A stretch of DNA of 64,000 nt from Branchiostoma floridae. Taxonomy: Eukaryota; Chordata; Leptocardii; Amphioxiformes; Branchiostomatidae. Below, piece by piece: positions 1-12,640 of this stretch. The first letter of the stretch is position 1. Every line of letters starts with the position of its first letter. The stretch lies in contig NC_049992.1 of NCBI RefSeq assembly GCF_000003815.2, forward strand, positions 9,448,311 through 9,512,310. Direction: 5' to 3'. The position numbers and the translations under genes are program-made. Under the pieces are notes generated by a model. The model did no database searches and was not told the origin of the DNA. It saw only the letters and a program-made list of their open reading frames with translations.

Positions 1-2220
1 TGTAATATGTAGTAACCATCTGCTCTTGGGGGGGGGGGGCGAAAAGGGGGGCGAAAACGCTAGTGATCTCGCCCCCCTCGCTGTCACACCGGTACTGGTG
101 CAGTATCGAGGTAACAAAAGTCTGCACAGCATCATTAATTTGCTGAAAAACAGGTGGGTAGATCCCACTGTTTAACCCATAAGAAAAAGCACGAGTTCTT
201 GTTACAAAATAGCATATCTATGAATCAAAGGTTTCTAGTTATTTTACCCTGAAATCGGCAGATAAAAGACATGAAAACTAGAGTTAAATATTAGCATTCG
301 CAAATATATACAGGTTTGCGTTAGTGTGTATGCCATGTGGGGTGGAAAGTTGTAATTGTGTGACGTAATGAATAGGCAAAATTAATTAATGTGGTTGTGT
401 CTTTATTAGTAAATAGCAGAAAGGATGCATGTGTGTAGTTTGGGAGGAAAGGAGCAGTAATTAATTTACAGTGAATTGAATGTTGACTGTCCAAAAGCAT
501 AATTGGAAGTTACTTCGCAGTTGGTTGAGTAACACCAATTCACATTTATCTGAAGGGAAATATATATGGACGGTGCTTTGAAAGTGCTCTCCATATGTCA
601 GTTGGAAACCATCTGCCGTTCTCTTGCTATCTTTTGAATAATAGTGTTCATTGATTTAAATGCTGTGTCAAATTGACTTGTGGAAGACCTAAAAATAGTT
701 ACATGTTTGAGTCAGTGGTCATAGCATGTGCATTCAACCCATAATATTTATGTAGAACTAAAGGATGTCACAACATGCTGAGGACAGCTGGCATGGAACA
801 CGTCCAGACTTGCAACTCTCCCTTTGCTTGCGGCATCATGTGCCGGAGGGCAGAGGCAAGTTACAGTAGTAGTGGTAATATTAGATAATATGGAGACAAA
901 GGCAGCGATGTACAGTCTGATGCTAACATGGCGGTATGGCTTTATCTGCCTAGCGTATATCCTTGGCAAACTATCAGTACAGAAAATCTACTCTTAGTAG
1001 ACTACTAACAGTAGAATTGTATTAGGTTTCGGTAAATCGACTTCCAATATCCTACTGCACCGCTACTGCCAAGTACCTGCACCTCTATGCACTGTTCTTG
1101 CTGTCAGAACAGTCCTAAAATTCTAATGTTTTACTACAACTATGAGATAGTTGGAACAATCAGATCACTACTGACATCTACTGTTCTACTATTGGCCATC
1201 TACTGAGATGTTTAACCAATCACAGTCTTTAAGCTGTAAACCTGTGAGTGGTACATTTTGCACGTCAAATGAAAGCTGCATTTTGGCTCCAACCAGGATA
1301 TAATATCTGCTTTATCTCTCCATGTATAAAATGTATCTACCAAATCCCCAAGGCAGTCTTAAATTCCTAATTATGGTAAAAATTAAAAGGAGTGGATGTA
1401 AAGCAACAGCATATACATGTATAAAAAAACAAGCAGCAAAAGGTAAGTTCATTATGTTAAATCAATATTCCCCCTCCCCAGCCAATAAAAATTCTAATTA
1501 GACATGGATTGCTGAAAATGATATAATTATTATAATATAAATCAACAAGGATCCTATAGCAAAAGCAACAGCATGTATCAGAAAGAGAAAACACTGAGTA
1601 AAATGATAAGTTAAATGACTGAGTGGTTACCCCCCACCCCAGCCTAAGTCAATTTGTAATTGTATCAAGCATGAACTGTTTGAACATTAGGATCTTATCA
1701 AGATAAGACATTACATTTTGCAATTACTGTGGCGTGCACTTTCTGTAAATTCTGCCAGTGTGTTGAGTGATTGCACATACTCTGTGTTCTCCATGCATCT
1801 TTGAAGGTTATCTTGTTTACAATTCTTGAATTTACTGCATATCTATTTGTGTCAGTAAATATTTAGTAGTTGTGTCAGTAGATATCTACTAATCGACTAT
1901 GTGTCAGTGGATATTCAGTAGTCATTTACCGCCGTGACTTCAGACAGAGCGCTACCATCATCTGCAAAGATGGAAGTATGCCTATCTACTTTACTGTCGT
2001 GTCAGTAGATATCTTCTGTTTGTTAAACAGTACATGTACTTACTATATTACCTATTTAGTAGATAATACAGTTGATGGTCAGCAGGTATATGCTATATGT
2101 TAAGTATTTAACAGTAGATTTGCAGTACTTCAGGTTTGCCAAGGGTGTCGACTGTCGTCCCTGTATATTTCGACAAGTCCGCAAAAACGTTAACAACCAC
2201 ATAAGATTTCACGTAATCTT
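1..2220. other. Gene-free stretch, no coding signal
   Basis: I see no exon, RNA gene or complete mobile element here. Visible structure is limited to a G run near 29-40, an imperfect duplication (about 1400-1500 and 1560-1660, both containing AAAGCAACAGCAT), and four scattered copies of a GTCAGTAGATAT-like word between 1852 and 2012. Short ORFs in this stretch look like chance. Confidence 0.5.
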
Positions 2221-2224
2221 TAAC

Positions 2225-2340
2225 TTCTTTTCGTCCCGGGCTCTGATTTTGGAAGCCAAGAGACTGTGCATCACTAACAAATCTAGAATAACACTCTATC
2301 GTTGGGATCTTTTCGTGCCTAACTTTGCAACAAGACAGCA
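2225..2340. repeat. Dispersed repeat, copy 1 (partner at 5965-6085)
   Basis: The segment beginning at the CCCGGGCT word is repeated with substitutions and small indels at 5965-6085. Both copies share GGAAGCCA, GAGACTGTG, ACTAACAAATCTAGA and ACACTCTAT in the same order. The family is unassigned and no coding frame is evident. Confidence 0.6.
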
Positions 2341-2728
2341 ACAACATGATGCCCAGTGAGCCTTTAATAATACCGACTCCAATTTGTGGACCTTACCGTC
2401 CATCATGACAAGGTCACAACACCACCACACTAATTACTTTAATTTCTTTATTCCATATCAAAAACATACAAATAAAATTCCAACCACTTTGAAATCAAAC
2501 ATCACATCAAATAACAAATCTTGGTTAACTATATCCCATGTCATCGTTAACACGTCAGATCGCATACAAAACCACAATTCCACCTTAAACAGACTAAATC
2601 ATTCATTGTTGTGTGGCTGTCGTACCAATATTTTCCGATTAGGCTCTCTAAGACGTATAATATTGTGTGCAAGTTAAAAAAAGCAAGGCCACCCTGCATC
2701 TGCTTTATTTTGGTCGACACCACATCTT

Positions 2729-2830
2729 GTTACTGTCGCATTTATCTCGTCACGAATATGAAAATAATGTGGTCGTCAAATCGGGTGTGTGCTCATTTAC
2801 ATATTTGTGACGAGATAATGCGACAGTAAC
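2729..2830. mobile_element. Small foldback element (MITE-like)
   Basis: Arms of about 30 bases (2729-2760 and 2800-2830) are near-perfect reverse complements. The shared core is GTTACTGTCGCAT followed by TATCTCGTCAC, and the loop is about 40 bases. I cannot define a target-site duplication. Confidence 0.6.
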
Positions 2831-3613
2831 CCCTGGTTTAGGGCAATCATAAATTCACTGCAGTTCTAAGCTATGATTGGATCTTGACTGAGCTTTTGTA
2901 AATTCCATGCAATTCCCTACATTAACATAATTTATGCATGGTGTTGTTCATCATTGACTAACGTACACATGTCACAATGATAAAATTCCCATTATCAATT
3001 ATAAAGTGGTGTTGCAATTTTTACATAAATTATGCAAATAAGTTCCTCATTACCATATTTGGTATCTGCTTATATTTCACCTATCATAATTAACATTTAC
3101 ATTTATTGAAGTCCAGTTATTGAAAACAATGGAATTATACAATTTCCTCATTAATTATGCAAATTTAGCCATCATTTGCATAACATGTATATCATTATGA
3201 ACATCTTTGCCTAAGGTACCCGCATGCCTAATCTGATAGGCATGCGGTATTAGTATTTTATTTTGTACATCATTGTCTAAGGTACTAACATACCAAAAAT
3301 CATAAAAATCCGTTGTTCCCTACTTGAGTTATCGTCTTAAGAAGTTTTTGACAAAAATGCCCCTGATATCCGAAAACTAGCCTCTAGGAGCCCCAAACTT
3401 ATGTCACTTATTCCTGAGCACAAGAGCTATCTAATACTCAAAAATCGTAACCATAGCGTGTTCAGAACACGAGATAGCAAAACCGGGAGTTGCGCTGCAG
3501 TACGAAAGGAAGCCGCTAGGGGGCCCAAAATGTAATCATTTCCAGCTTTCACCACACACTACCAACACACCAAGTATGAAACCAATTCACCCAGCCGTTC
3601 TTGAGTTATCTTG

Positions 3614-3615
<2 letters not shown>

Positions 3616-3649
<34 letters not shown>

Positions 3650-3659
3650 AACAAACAAA
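3616..3659. repeat. (CA)n microsatellite followed by (AAAC)n
   Basis: A run of CA dinucleotides passes directly into AAAC units. Just downstream (3671-3695) is a perfect short hairpin, ACCTCCATGA/TCATGGAGGT. This arrangement resembles the 3' end of a dispersed element, but the family is not recognised. Confidence 0.8.
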
Positions 3660-3697
3660 GGGTAAAATATAACCTCCATGACATTTCATGGAGGTAA

Positions 3698-4095
3698 AAA
3701 GAAGAACACGCAAGCAAAAAACACGAGAATGGGCTTTTCTGGGACGTATTCATAACGCAAAATGTCTAGTCGCCTATGGGGTCTTCTATACAATAATGTA
3801 CCAGGAAGTGATAGCCTCGGTTGTTTTTTTGTAAGGCGGGCTCGCTTCGGGGCAATAAATCCCCTGCAGTTCTAAGCAATGATTGGATCCTGACTGAAAA
3901 GGGAGAAGAAAGAAGAAAAGCACGCAAGCAAAACACACAAGAATTGACTTTTTGGGACATGGATGAATTCATCAAGCAGATTTGTCTAAGTTGCTATGGG
4001 GTCTTGTACCAGAAAGTGCCGAGCACGATGCATGACGTAACTTGTTTACCGTCGGAATGGCGCAGCTCGCTTCGTATCCACAAATAGGGCCTTGT
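3698..4095. repeat. Imperfect tandem duplication, unit about 205 bp
   Basis: Words such as CACGCAAGCAAAA, CTATGGGGTCTT and GTACCAG occur in the same order at 3698-3800 and 3908-4020. The piece at 3848-3905 is also found at 2841-2895 (CTGCAGTTCTAAGC). I see no gene. Confidence 0.5.
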
Positions 4096-4708
4096 TCAGC
4101 TGTTTCTTTGGAGGGAAAATTGGGGTCTGTATTCGTAGTATGTCGTTCTCTAAAGTCTTCAGGGTCATCTTGATACGTTTTGTGGTTTGATACAGTAGGT
4201 TTTAACGGAATTACGAGGTTTTTTTTTCCTTCACCGTTGACGGCCTCGGTTTACATGAAGTATGGATAGACATTTCTCCCTTGTCCCGTGAAAGGAGTAC
4301 AGGTTAGTCGCCATAATCTCTGATATTTTTGTTGTTTTTTTCGAATTTATTTTGTGCTGTCTCAGAATTCCTATATTGCTATTCTTTGGCAATCTTTGAA
4401 AAAGAAATATCCATGCAAATTAAATACATGTATATATTTTTTCAATGTGAGATGTAGGAATGTAGAAAGCTTCAGGCGGATGCTTAGGCAGTTTTTTTAA
4501 TCTAACGTTATACGTGCAAAATAATTTAAGACCTACTTATTATAAGTTTGTTCACCAGATGCGCTGAACAGTCGGCATAGATTTATTAGTAAAAATTCCA
4601 CATTTCTGTAATTTTTTTTCCGACAATAGGTTAACATGTTAAATTTCGTCTATGTGGGTAATTTTATCCGTGCAAGTAAAGTTTAAGGCCCACGTAGTGA
4701 ACAACTGT

Positions 4709-5142
4709 CATAACTCCATTTTTTTCGGTTGAAAACAGATCTGGCATCTTTGTGTGTGTTGGAATCTTGTGTGCCTTGCAACGACGGGACCCCGGGGAGT
4801 CGGAACAGCGTCGCCCGAAGACGGAAGGCGAGAGGAAAACACCAGACAGGGACCACATGCAGGTCCCTAGCTGCATGCGTTGTTGGCATTGTTGTTTTCT
4901 TCTGTACTCCGACATGGTTATGTTCCACCATTTTGTTCCATGGAAACAACCATAACCATACCAGTGATGTTTTTCCCTGCTGTCCTCTGCCAGGACATTT
5001 AATTCACCCTCCAGACCACACAAACTAATTAAAAACCATGGGGAGTCCACCCATGGTTGCAGCCAGAAACAATGGCTACACAAAACAGAAAGTTATTTGC
5101 ATATTAACTGGCAGGTCTGTTTAAAAAAAAAATGGAGTTATC
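4709..5142. mobile_element. TIR-bounded element (MITE-like, ~430 bp)
   Basis: The left terminus reads ATAACTCCATTTTTTT and continues to AACAGATCTGGCA. The right terminus carries the reverse complement, with CTGGCAGGTCTGTTT and AAAAAAATGGAGTTAT. The interior has no supported ORF. A word inside it, GTCGCCCGAAG, recurs at 14160, so part of the interior belongs to another dispersed repeat. Confidence 0.6.
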
Positions 5143-5149
5143 TTTGCAT

Positions 5150-5960
5150 ACAACAATTTCAACAACTTCAGTTTTGATGGTAGAAAGTTCAACTAACACG
5201 GAGTATTGACCAGATTTTCCATTAGTTTAAATTCAGTGCAATGTTGTTATTTACCATTCTCTAAGCAAGGGCCGGCTGAATTTTAGAAATACCAATTTCA
5301 TTTGTAAAAGCTATCTGTTCTTAGATAAGAGCTGCTGGTACCAACTGTTATCATCTTCATACTACCGGTACATGTATTGTAGTATCCTAAATAAGTGATT
5401 TCAGTTCATATATAAGTGACAATCCCACTAAACTTTAACACTATATATAAGTAACGGTGTATTTGTATTGCTGTAATGTGTATTTTTATATGTATTGTGC
5501 ATGTGATATAGGCCACCTGCAATAAAGTTGAAATAAAATTACCGCACCAACGACGGTCAAAAACCTAACCGGGTGAATGTACGATTAAAGTAAACCCCAT
5601 ACAAATGTGTTGTACAGTCATTGTTTATGAAAGCTGTAGTAAGATTTGAATCCGTCATATTCTTCGAAGGAGAAACATGTACAGTACAACCCGACACTAC
5701 CTTGGAACGTTTGTTATTACACTCGTATTGTTCTGCCATAATGAATTCACCAATGTTGTGTTGTGTGAGCAGACACTTGTCTAGTACTGAGACAGAATGT
5801 AAAGACCTTGATTTCTAAGGTTAGGGAATTCAGTTCAGGAGAGACAGTAGTGAACTGAGATTGCAGCGTTATGAAGTCTGTTATAACGTTAAAAGTCTCC
5901 CGTACCCACTGTACGGAAACTCGTGTCTCTGCGTCATTTCTTTATCCTTCATATGCTGAT
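5150..5960. other. Gene-free stretch with one dispersed repeat
   Basis: No gene is supported. The part at 5775-5890, starting at CTAGTACTGAGACAGAATGT and ending at ATGAAGTCTGTTAT, is repeated at 14950-15076, where the second copy runs into an assembly gap. Confidence 0.5.
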
Positions 5961-5964
5961 CTTC

Positions 5965-6085
5965 CAGTCTGGCCGGCCCGGGCTTTGATTCCGGAAGCCA
6001 GGAGACTGTGATACAGATCGCATCACATCAACTAACAAATCTAGACTTACACTCTATTGTTGGGGATCTCGTCGTGTAAGGGCAA
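5965..6085. repeat. Dispersed repeat, copy 2 (partner at 2225-2340)
   Basis: This is the second copy of the CCCGGGCT...AACAAATCTAGA repeat. It directly precedes the larger repeat starting at 6078 and may be part of the same old element. Confidence 0.55.
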
Positions 6086-6950
6086 GGATCTTTATTTTGC
6101 GTAAATTTGCCATGTTTTAACTGTAGTGACTGAAAATTTGTTACTACGCTAGTCTATGCTCCAACCACCTGGTATATCAATCAGTCAGGCCAACAGTCGG
6201 GGTTGCATGGGATTGCGCAAGTCTTTGCCAGTGCGACTATGTAATGGCTATGTCTACTAACGTTTTTTCTACGTGTGTTTTACACATGATACTAGTATGG
6301 CGCTGTGGCATGCCCGCAGTCCCCACTACGACCAATGGAATGTTTGGAGAATATGTCCAAGCTTTCAAGTTTGATGTGATCCTTTTTTTTTTACATGTTG
6401 GCCTGCTGTTTAAAACCTTTCTCCCCTTTCCTAGCTCCCCCTTTTCCGCTATGGAATAACCCATGGTCGCTGGCCAATGGGCTGCCTAGTATTCATATTG
6501 CGCAATATTGCGCAATGCAGATGAAACGTAAACCAAGCTGATCCGTGCACAGCAGTCATTTCGCTGCCAGACAGAGGGGAGACAACACATGTCTGGGACC
6601 GGTCTCTGATGATTAGTAACAACTGCCCCCACGAAGTCAACGCACTCCCCTGCACTTCGGTAAGTAACTCAGGTTCCACTTCCGCATAGTCAAGAGGATC
6701 TTTGAATTATTGATCGTGTTCTTTGGTTAGAGCCAGGTATAGTTAGATTGCGAATTTCATTTAATTGTTAGTTTTCTATTTTTCAAATCTATGGGTAAAT
6801 GCATTTGACCTTTCCTTTTTGGCATTGATGTTGCAGGGGCTCGTCATAAAGATGTTTAAGAAGTAAAACTATAATACCTGCAGTTAAAAGGAAACATCTC
6901 ATCATCATGGACTTATTCTATTTCTTATCACTTTTATTTCGCAGAACGCA
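6078..6950. repeat. Long dispersed repeat, uninterrupted copy
   Basis: The segment aligns almost throughout with 7446-8233 and then, after a jump, with 13121-13245. Shared landmarks include GAAAATTTGTTACTACGC, CCTAGCTCCCCCTTTTCCGC and CCCATGGTCGCTGGCCAATG. It supplies an unoccupied reference site, TTGCAGGGGCTC at 6831-6842, for the insertion seen in the other copy. No convincing coding frame was found; short ORFs here are repeated in the second copy without obvious constraint. Confidence 0.75.
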
Positions 6951-7445
6951 GGACAGTGAAGAAGTGAAACCTAATGACGGTTGATGATTGACAGGACGCG
7001 TGTGAACCTGACATCTTGCTATATTGCCGGTTAATTGAAAACGTGACAAACCCTGATTTCTCCGATGACCCCGATAACCCGATGACCCCGGGGCAGAGAA
7101 AGCTGACATAGCTTGATACAACGTTTGCCGGTTCCCACGTTGTTGTTTTTTCCAACATTTCCAAAGTGTGTTAAGAGAGATATTTACAAAAACGTAGTTG
7201 ACGTGTACATCTATAAATTGATAGCACAGTATTATTAGTTATCTTTTGGACTCAAGAGATCAACGAGGAAAATATCAAGATTGACGTTGTCTGCGTTTAC
7301 AGTTTTCATTTTACCATTCGTGACTGTGTATCTTACTCTTTAGAAATTGGTTTCAAAGACGTCATTCATGTGGCATGAAATTGCGCAATCGCATGCAATA
7401 CAATGGGAAGCTTTTTTGTATATGTGAGAAAAATGATTAAAAAAT

Positions 7446-8233
7446 CAGGGCAAGCATCTTTATTTTTGGTAAATTTGGCATGTTTTAGCTCTATTGTGCA
7501 GCAACGCAACGGCTGAAAATTTGTTACTACGCTAGTCTTTGCTCCAACCACCTGGCATATCAATCAGTCAAGGCACAACAACAACAACAGTCGGGGTTTC
7601 ATGAAATTGTGCAAGTCTTTGTCAGTGCGACTATGTAATGGCTATATCTACTAACGTTAGGGTGTTCTTTCTACGTGTGTTTTACACATGATACTAGTAT
7701 GTCGCTGTGGCTATAATATAGCATGCCCGCAGTCCCCGCCACGACCAATGGTATGTTTGGAGAACATGTCCAAGCTTTCAAGTTTGGTGTGATTTTTTTT
7801 TTACATGTTGGCCGGTTGTTTAATACTTTTCTCCTCTCTCCTAGCTCCCCCTTTTCCGCTATGGAATAACCCATGGTCGCTGGCCAATGGGCTGCCTAGT
7901 ATTCATATTGCGCAATGCAGATGAAACGTAAACCAAGCTGATTACGAACACAGCAGTCATTTCGCGGCCAGACAGAGGGGAGACAACACGTGTCTGAGAC
8001 TGGTCTCTGATGATTAATTACGACTGACCCCACGAAGTCAACGCACTCACCTGCACTTCGGTAAGTAACTCAGCTTTTACTTCTGCATAGTCAAGAGGAT
8101 CTTAGAATAATGGATCGCGTTCTTTGGTCAGAGCCAGGTATAGTTAGATTATGAACTTGATTTAATTGCTAGTTTGGGATTTTTGAAATTCATACTGCAA
8201 TTGACCTGTCCTTTTTGGCATTGTTGTTGCAGG
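7446..8233. repeat. Long dispersed repeat, interrupted copy, left part
   Basis: This is colinear with 6078-6837 with scattered substitutions and small indels. The copy stops matching exactly at TTGCAGG (8227-8233), where the insertion begins. The remainder of the copy resumes at 13121. Confidence 0.75.
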
Positions 8234-8269
8234 CACGGCACGAAAAACGGTATTTAAGGATGCTGAAAC

Positions 8270-9360
8270 CATGCGTAATGTTGACGTATTTTCCTCCTTT
8301 ACGGATCTATACACCACTTATACGAGTACGTAAATATTGCCTTTAAGTGGTCTTTCTGTAGGTCCGTGTTAGTCCTTATTTTCCGGTTTTCCCGTTGTCT
8401 TTCAGCAGCTTAAAGATGTCGTAAATGATTTTTAAAACCCCCTTAAAACTTGTTTAAAGTTCACGTTTATTTGATCTAAAGCCTCTTTACGTCTCATATA
8501 CAATTGCATTAAGTGGATTATAACGTGTGTTTTAGTGCCTTTTCAGCAGCTTAAAGTTGCCATAAATACTTATTAAAACGCCATTAAGACATGTTTAAAC
8601 TTCACGTATATTTGATCTAAAGCCTATTTACGCCTCATATACGTGTGCATTAAGTGGATTATAACGTGCGTTTAGCTGCCTTTTCAGCAGCTTAAATTTG
8701 CCATAAATACCTATTAAAACGCCCTTAAGACATGTTTAAACTTCACGTTTATTTGATCTAAAGCCTCTTTACGTCTCATATACGTGTACATTAAGAGGAT
8801 TATAACGTGTGTTTAGGTGCCTTTTCAGCAGTTTAAAGTTGCCATAAATACTTGTTAAAACGCCCTTAAGACATGTTTAAACTTCACGTATATTTGATCT
8901 AAAGCCTATTTACGTCTTATATACGTGTGCATTAAGTGGATTATAACGTGTGTTTAGCTGCCATTTCAGCAGCTTAAATTTGCCATAAATACCTATTATA
9001 ACGCCCTTAAGACTTGTTTAAACTTCACGTTTATTTGATCTAAAGCCTGTTTACGTCTCATATACGTGTTCATTAAGTGGATTATAACGTGTGTTTAGCT
9101 GCCTTTTCAGCAGCTTAAATTTGCCATAAATACTTATTAAAACGCCCTTAAGACATGTTTAAACTTTACGTTTATTTGATCTAAATCCTATTTACGTCTC
9201 ATATACGTGTGAATTAAGAGGATTTAATGTGTCTATATTTTTCTTTTTAGCAGCTTTAAGTTGTTATAAATACGTACCAAAACACCCTTAAGACATGTTT
9301 AAAGTTCCCTCTGTACGTCTCATATACGTGTGCATTAAGGTGTGGATAAGTGTCATTTTA
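8270..9360. repeat. Tandem array, 141-bp unit, about seven copies
   Basis: The word CAGCAGCTTAAA recurs at 8403, 8544, 8685, 8826, 8967, 9108 and, altered, near 9248, a spacing of 141 bp. Each unit also carries AAGACATGTTTAAA and TTTGATCTAAAGCCT. The first and last units are degenerate, as expected at array edges. The array lies inside the CACTA-like insertion. Confidence 0.9.
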
Positions 9361-9364
9361 GGAG

Positions 9365-10480
9365 AATAATCATTAGCACATTTCAAAGCAAGAAAATACA
9401 ATGGATGAAACTTTAAAATTTTATTGAATTACGAGAAAATATTACATGGAAAAGTAAAAAAAAACCTACAGCCTACTAGGTATTTGTGGCCTTTCATTCT
9501 GATGTAGTCGGCAGTTGAAACAATCACAACGGTTGCGCAATTCCGTGCAGCAGTCCACAGTCCCATTTCCAGTGTTTGGTGAAGCGTCTCGGCGTAAGTT
9601 AAAAAGAGCACACATGTACAGTTCCATCTGGTCACCACAGGAATAAGAATCCGGTAAGATCTAGAGGATCCTAGAGTAGTGGCCGATATGACTCGTGTTG
9701 TTGGATGGTCCTGGATTCTGTGAACGCGAAACATGTTCAGCTTGCAGTGTCGGCTTCTATTAATCCGGATGGTGCAAGGGCCGTGATTTCCATTCTGTGT
9801 CGATTTCCAACAACAACAGCTTGTACAGAATGATAGCCACCTCGTATCTTTGAGTCAAATTCCGTCACCGGGGGTCCTAGGCGGTAAAAGCGGTGTCGCG
9901 GCCACAACTTGCGGGCTAGAGCAGGCCCAAACTTTCTTCAATACTTCTCTTCAAAAATGAACGCCTGGAAAACAACCGCTCCTTGTCGTACGTATGGCCC
10001 GTAAATTTGAACCCCCCACTCTTTTCTGCCATTGGATACATCCTATCACATGACACAGCTGTGCCACAGACGGACCAAGGAAGTTCAACCTCCTTGGACG
10101 GACGGAGGCGTGCGCCCCATGGCGAGTACGAAATAACGCTGAATAAATTTACATCTTGCCTGCCCAAACAAACACGAGCAACACGAGAAGACACCGCCTG
10201 TGTACACGAACTGTTCTTTCTCGACGCTTGATTGTAGATAAAGAAATAAACATATTTCGTACATTTACCTGTAGTAAGAACTGCTTGCCGTTTTATAGAG
10301 AAAACACAACTCACTGCACAAAACGGTATACCTACTACGTCCTTATTCTTCAAGCAGAGGTTGAGTCGCGGAGATATTCATAGCAGAAGTCGGGATTTCT
10401 ACCGTCTCTTAGCTCGAGTGTCAACATGCTACAAAGAAAACCTCACCCTGATTTAGACCCTGGAATTTCAGAACATATAT
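9365..10480. other. Unique central segment of the insertion
   Basis: This segment separates the two arrays and shows no repeat structure. It contains minus-strand ORFs of 101 codons (9429-9734) and 145 codons (9916-10353). Neither resembles a family I recognise, and I see no transposase motif. It could be captured host sequence or a decayed remnant. Confidence 0.4.
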
Positions 10481-10499
10481 GCGGTATAAAATAAAAAGG

Positions 10500-12640
10500 A
10501 AAGGGTCTCCTCCTGTTTGCATAAACTGCGCTTCAAACATGCCGTATGTTCAGCAGAAAAAGGCACCGTTTCATAAAACCTTTAGACGGTATTAGCTAAT
10601 AGATAAAACGGGGGTAGTACCCCCAAGTTTGCTTAAGCTACACGGATTCAAAGATTAAACATGTCGTATGTTCAACAGAAATACGCAACATTTCATATAC
10701 GTCTTGGCAACATATAAGCTAAACGGGGGAGGTCTCCCCTAGTTCGCTTAAACTGCGCGGATTCAAAGATTAAACTTGTTGTATGTTTTACAGAAATACG
10801 CAACATTTCATATACGTCTTGACAACATAAAAGCTAAACGGGGGAGGTCTCCCCTAGTTTGCTTAAACTGCGCGGATTCAAAGATTAAACATGTCGTATG
10901 TTCAACAGAAATACGCAACATTTCATATACGTCTTGGCAACATATAAGCTAAACAAGGTAGGTCTCCCCTAGTTCGCTTAAACTGCGCGGATTCAAAGAT
11001 TAAACATGTCGTATGTTCAACAGAAATACGCAACATTTCATATACGTTTTGGCAGCATATTAAGCTAAACGGGGGAGGTCTCCCCTAGTTCGCTTAAACT
11101 GCGCGGATTCAAAGATTTAACTTGTTGTATGTTTTACAGAAATACGCAACATTTCATATACGTCTTGACAACATAAAAGCTAAACGGGGGAGGTCTCCCC
11201 TAGTTCGCTTAAACTGCGCGGATTCAAAGATTTAACTTGTTGTATGTTTTACAGGAATACGCAACATTTCATATACGTCTTGACAACATATAAGCTAAAC
11301 GGGGGAGGTCTCCCCTAGTTCGCTTAAACTGCGCGGATTCAAAGATTAAACTTGTTGTATGTTTTACAGAAATACGCAACATTTCATACACGTTTTGGCA
11401 GCATATAAGCTAAACGGGGGAGGTCTCCCCTAGTTCGCTTAAACTGCGCGGATTCAAAGATTAAACATGTCGTATGTTTTACAGAAATACGCAGCATTTC
11501 ATATACGTTTTGGCAACATATAAGCTAAACGGGGGAGGTCTCCCCTAGTTCGCTTAAACTGCGCGGATTCAAAGATTAAACATGTCGTATGTTCAACAGA
11601 AATACGCAACATTTCATATACGTTTTGGCAGCATATTAAGCTAAACGGGGGAGGTCTCCCCTGGTTCGCTTAAACTGCGCGGATTCAAAGATTTAACTTG
11701 TTGTATGTTTTACAGAAATACGCAACATTTCATATACGTCTTGACAACATAAAAGCTAAACGGGGGAGGTCTCCCCTAGTTCGCTTAAACTGCGCGGATT
11801 CAAAGATTTAACTTGTTGTATGTTTTACAGAAATACGCAACATTTCATATACGTCTTGACAACATATAAGCTAAACGGGGGAGGTCTCCCCTAGTTCGCT
11901 TAAACTGCGCGGATTCAAAGATTAAACTTGTTGTATGTTTTACAGAAATACGCAACATTTCATATACGTTTTGGCAGCATATAAGCTAAACGGGGGAGGT
12001 CTCCCCTAGTTCGCTTAAACTGCGCGGATTCAAAGATTAAACATGTCGTATGTTTTACAGAAATACGCAGCATTTCATATACGTTTTGGCAACATATAAG
12101 CTAAACGGGGGAGGTCTCCCCTAGTTCGCTTAAACTGCGCGGATTCAAAGATTAAACTTGTATGTTTTACAGAAATACGCAACATTTCATATACGTTTTG
12201 GCAGCATATAAGCTAAACGGGGGAGGTCTCCCCTAGTTCGCTTAAACTGTGCGGATTCAAATATTAAACATGTCGTATGTTCAAAAGAAATACGCAACAT
12301 TTCATATACGTTTTGGCAACATATAAGCTAAACGGGGGAGGTCTCCCCTAGTTCGCTTAAACTGCGCGGATTCAAAAATTAAACATGTCGTATGTTCAAA
12401 TGAAATACGCAACATTTCCTATACGGCTCAGCAAATATATTAACGGGGGAGGTCTTCCCTTCTTTACGTAAATGACGGTTCGAAATAAATTATATATATG
12501 GCATCCTTCGGTCAATATTGACCATGGTATACGCAACATCTCATATTACGTAAAATAGCGCATATAAGCTAACCGTGAGAGGTTCTCCCCTGTTCGAATT
12601 AAACCTTGCGCACAGAAAGTTTGAATACGTCAAATGCTTT
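10500..12640. repeat. Tandem array, 115-bp unit, about 18 copies, with higher-order structure
   Basis: The GGTCT of each unit falls at 10731, 10846, 10961, 11077, 11192, 11307, 11422, 11537, 11653, 11768, 11883, 11998, 12113, 12225, 12340 and 12451; more diverged units lie at both ends. Every typical unit contains the small inverted repeat GGGGAGGTCTCCCC plus AACTGCGCGGATTCAAA and ATACGCAACATTTCATA. Variants recur every five units (576 bp), so the array grew partly by five-unit blocks. Confidence 0.95.

Noticed and set aside
4664..5083. 139-codon minus-strand ORF
   Set aside because: It lies within a TIR-bounded MITE-like element, includes terminal-repeat sequence and has no family resemblance.
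9916..10353. 145-codon minus-strand ORF as a gene
   Set aside because: No recognisable domain, no splice or promoter support, and it lies inside the transposon insertion.
10500..12640. Regularly spaced repeats resembling a CRISPR array
   Set aside because: The units are contiguous 115-bp satellite monomers with no unique spacers, in an animal-type genome.
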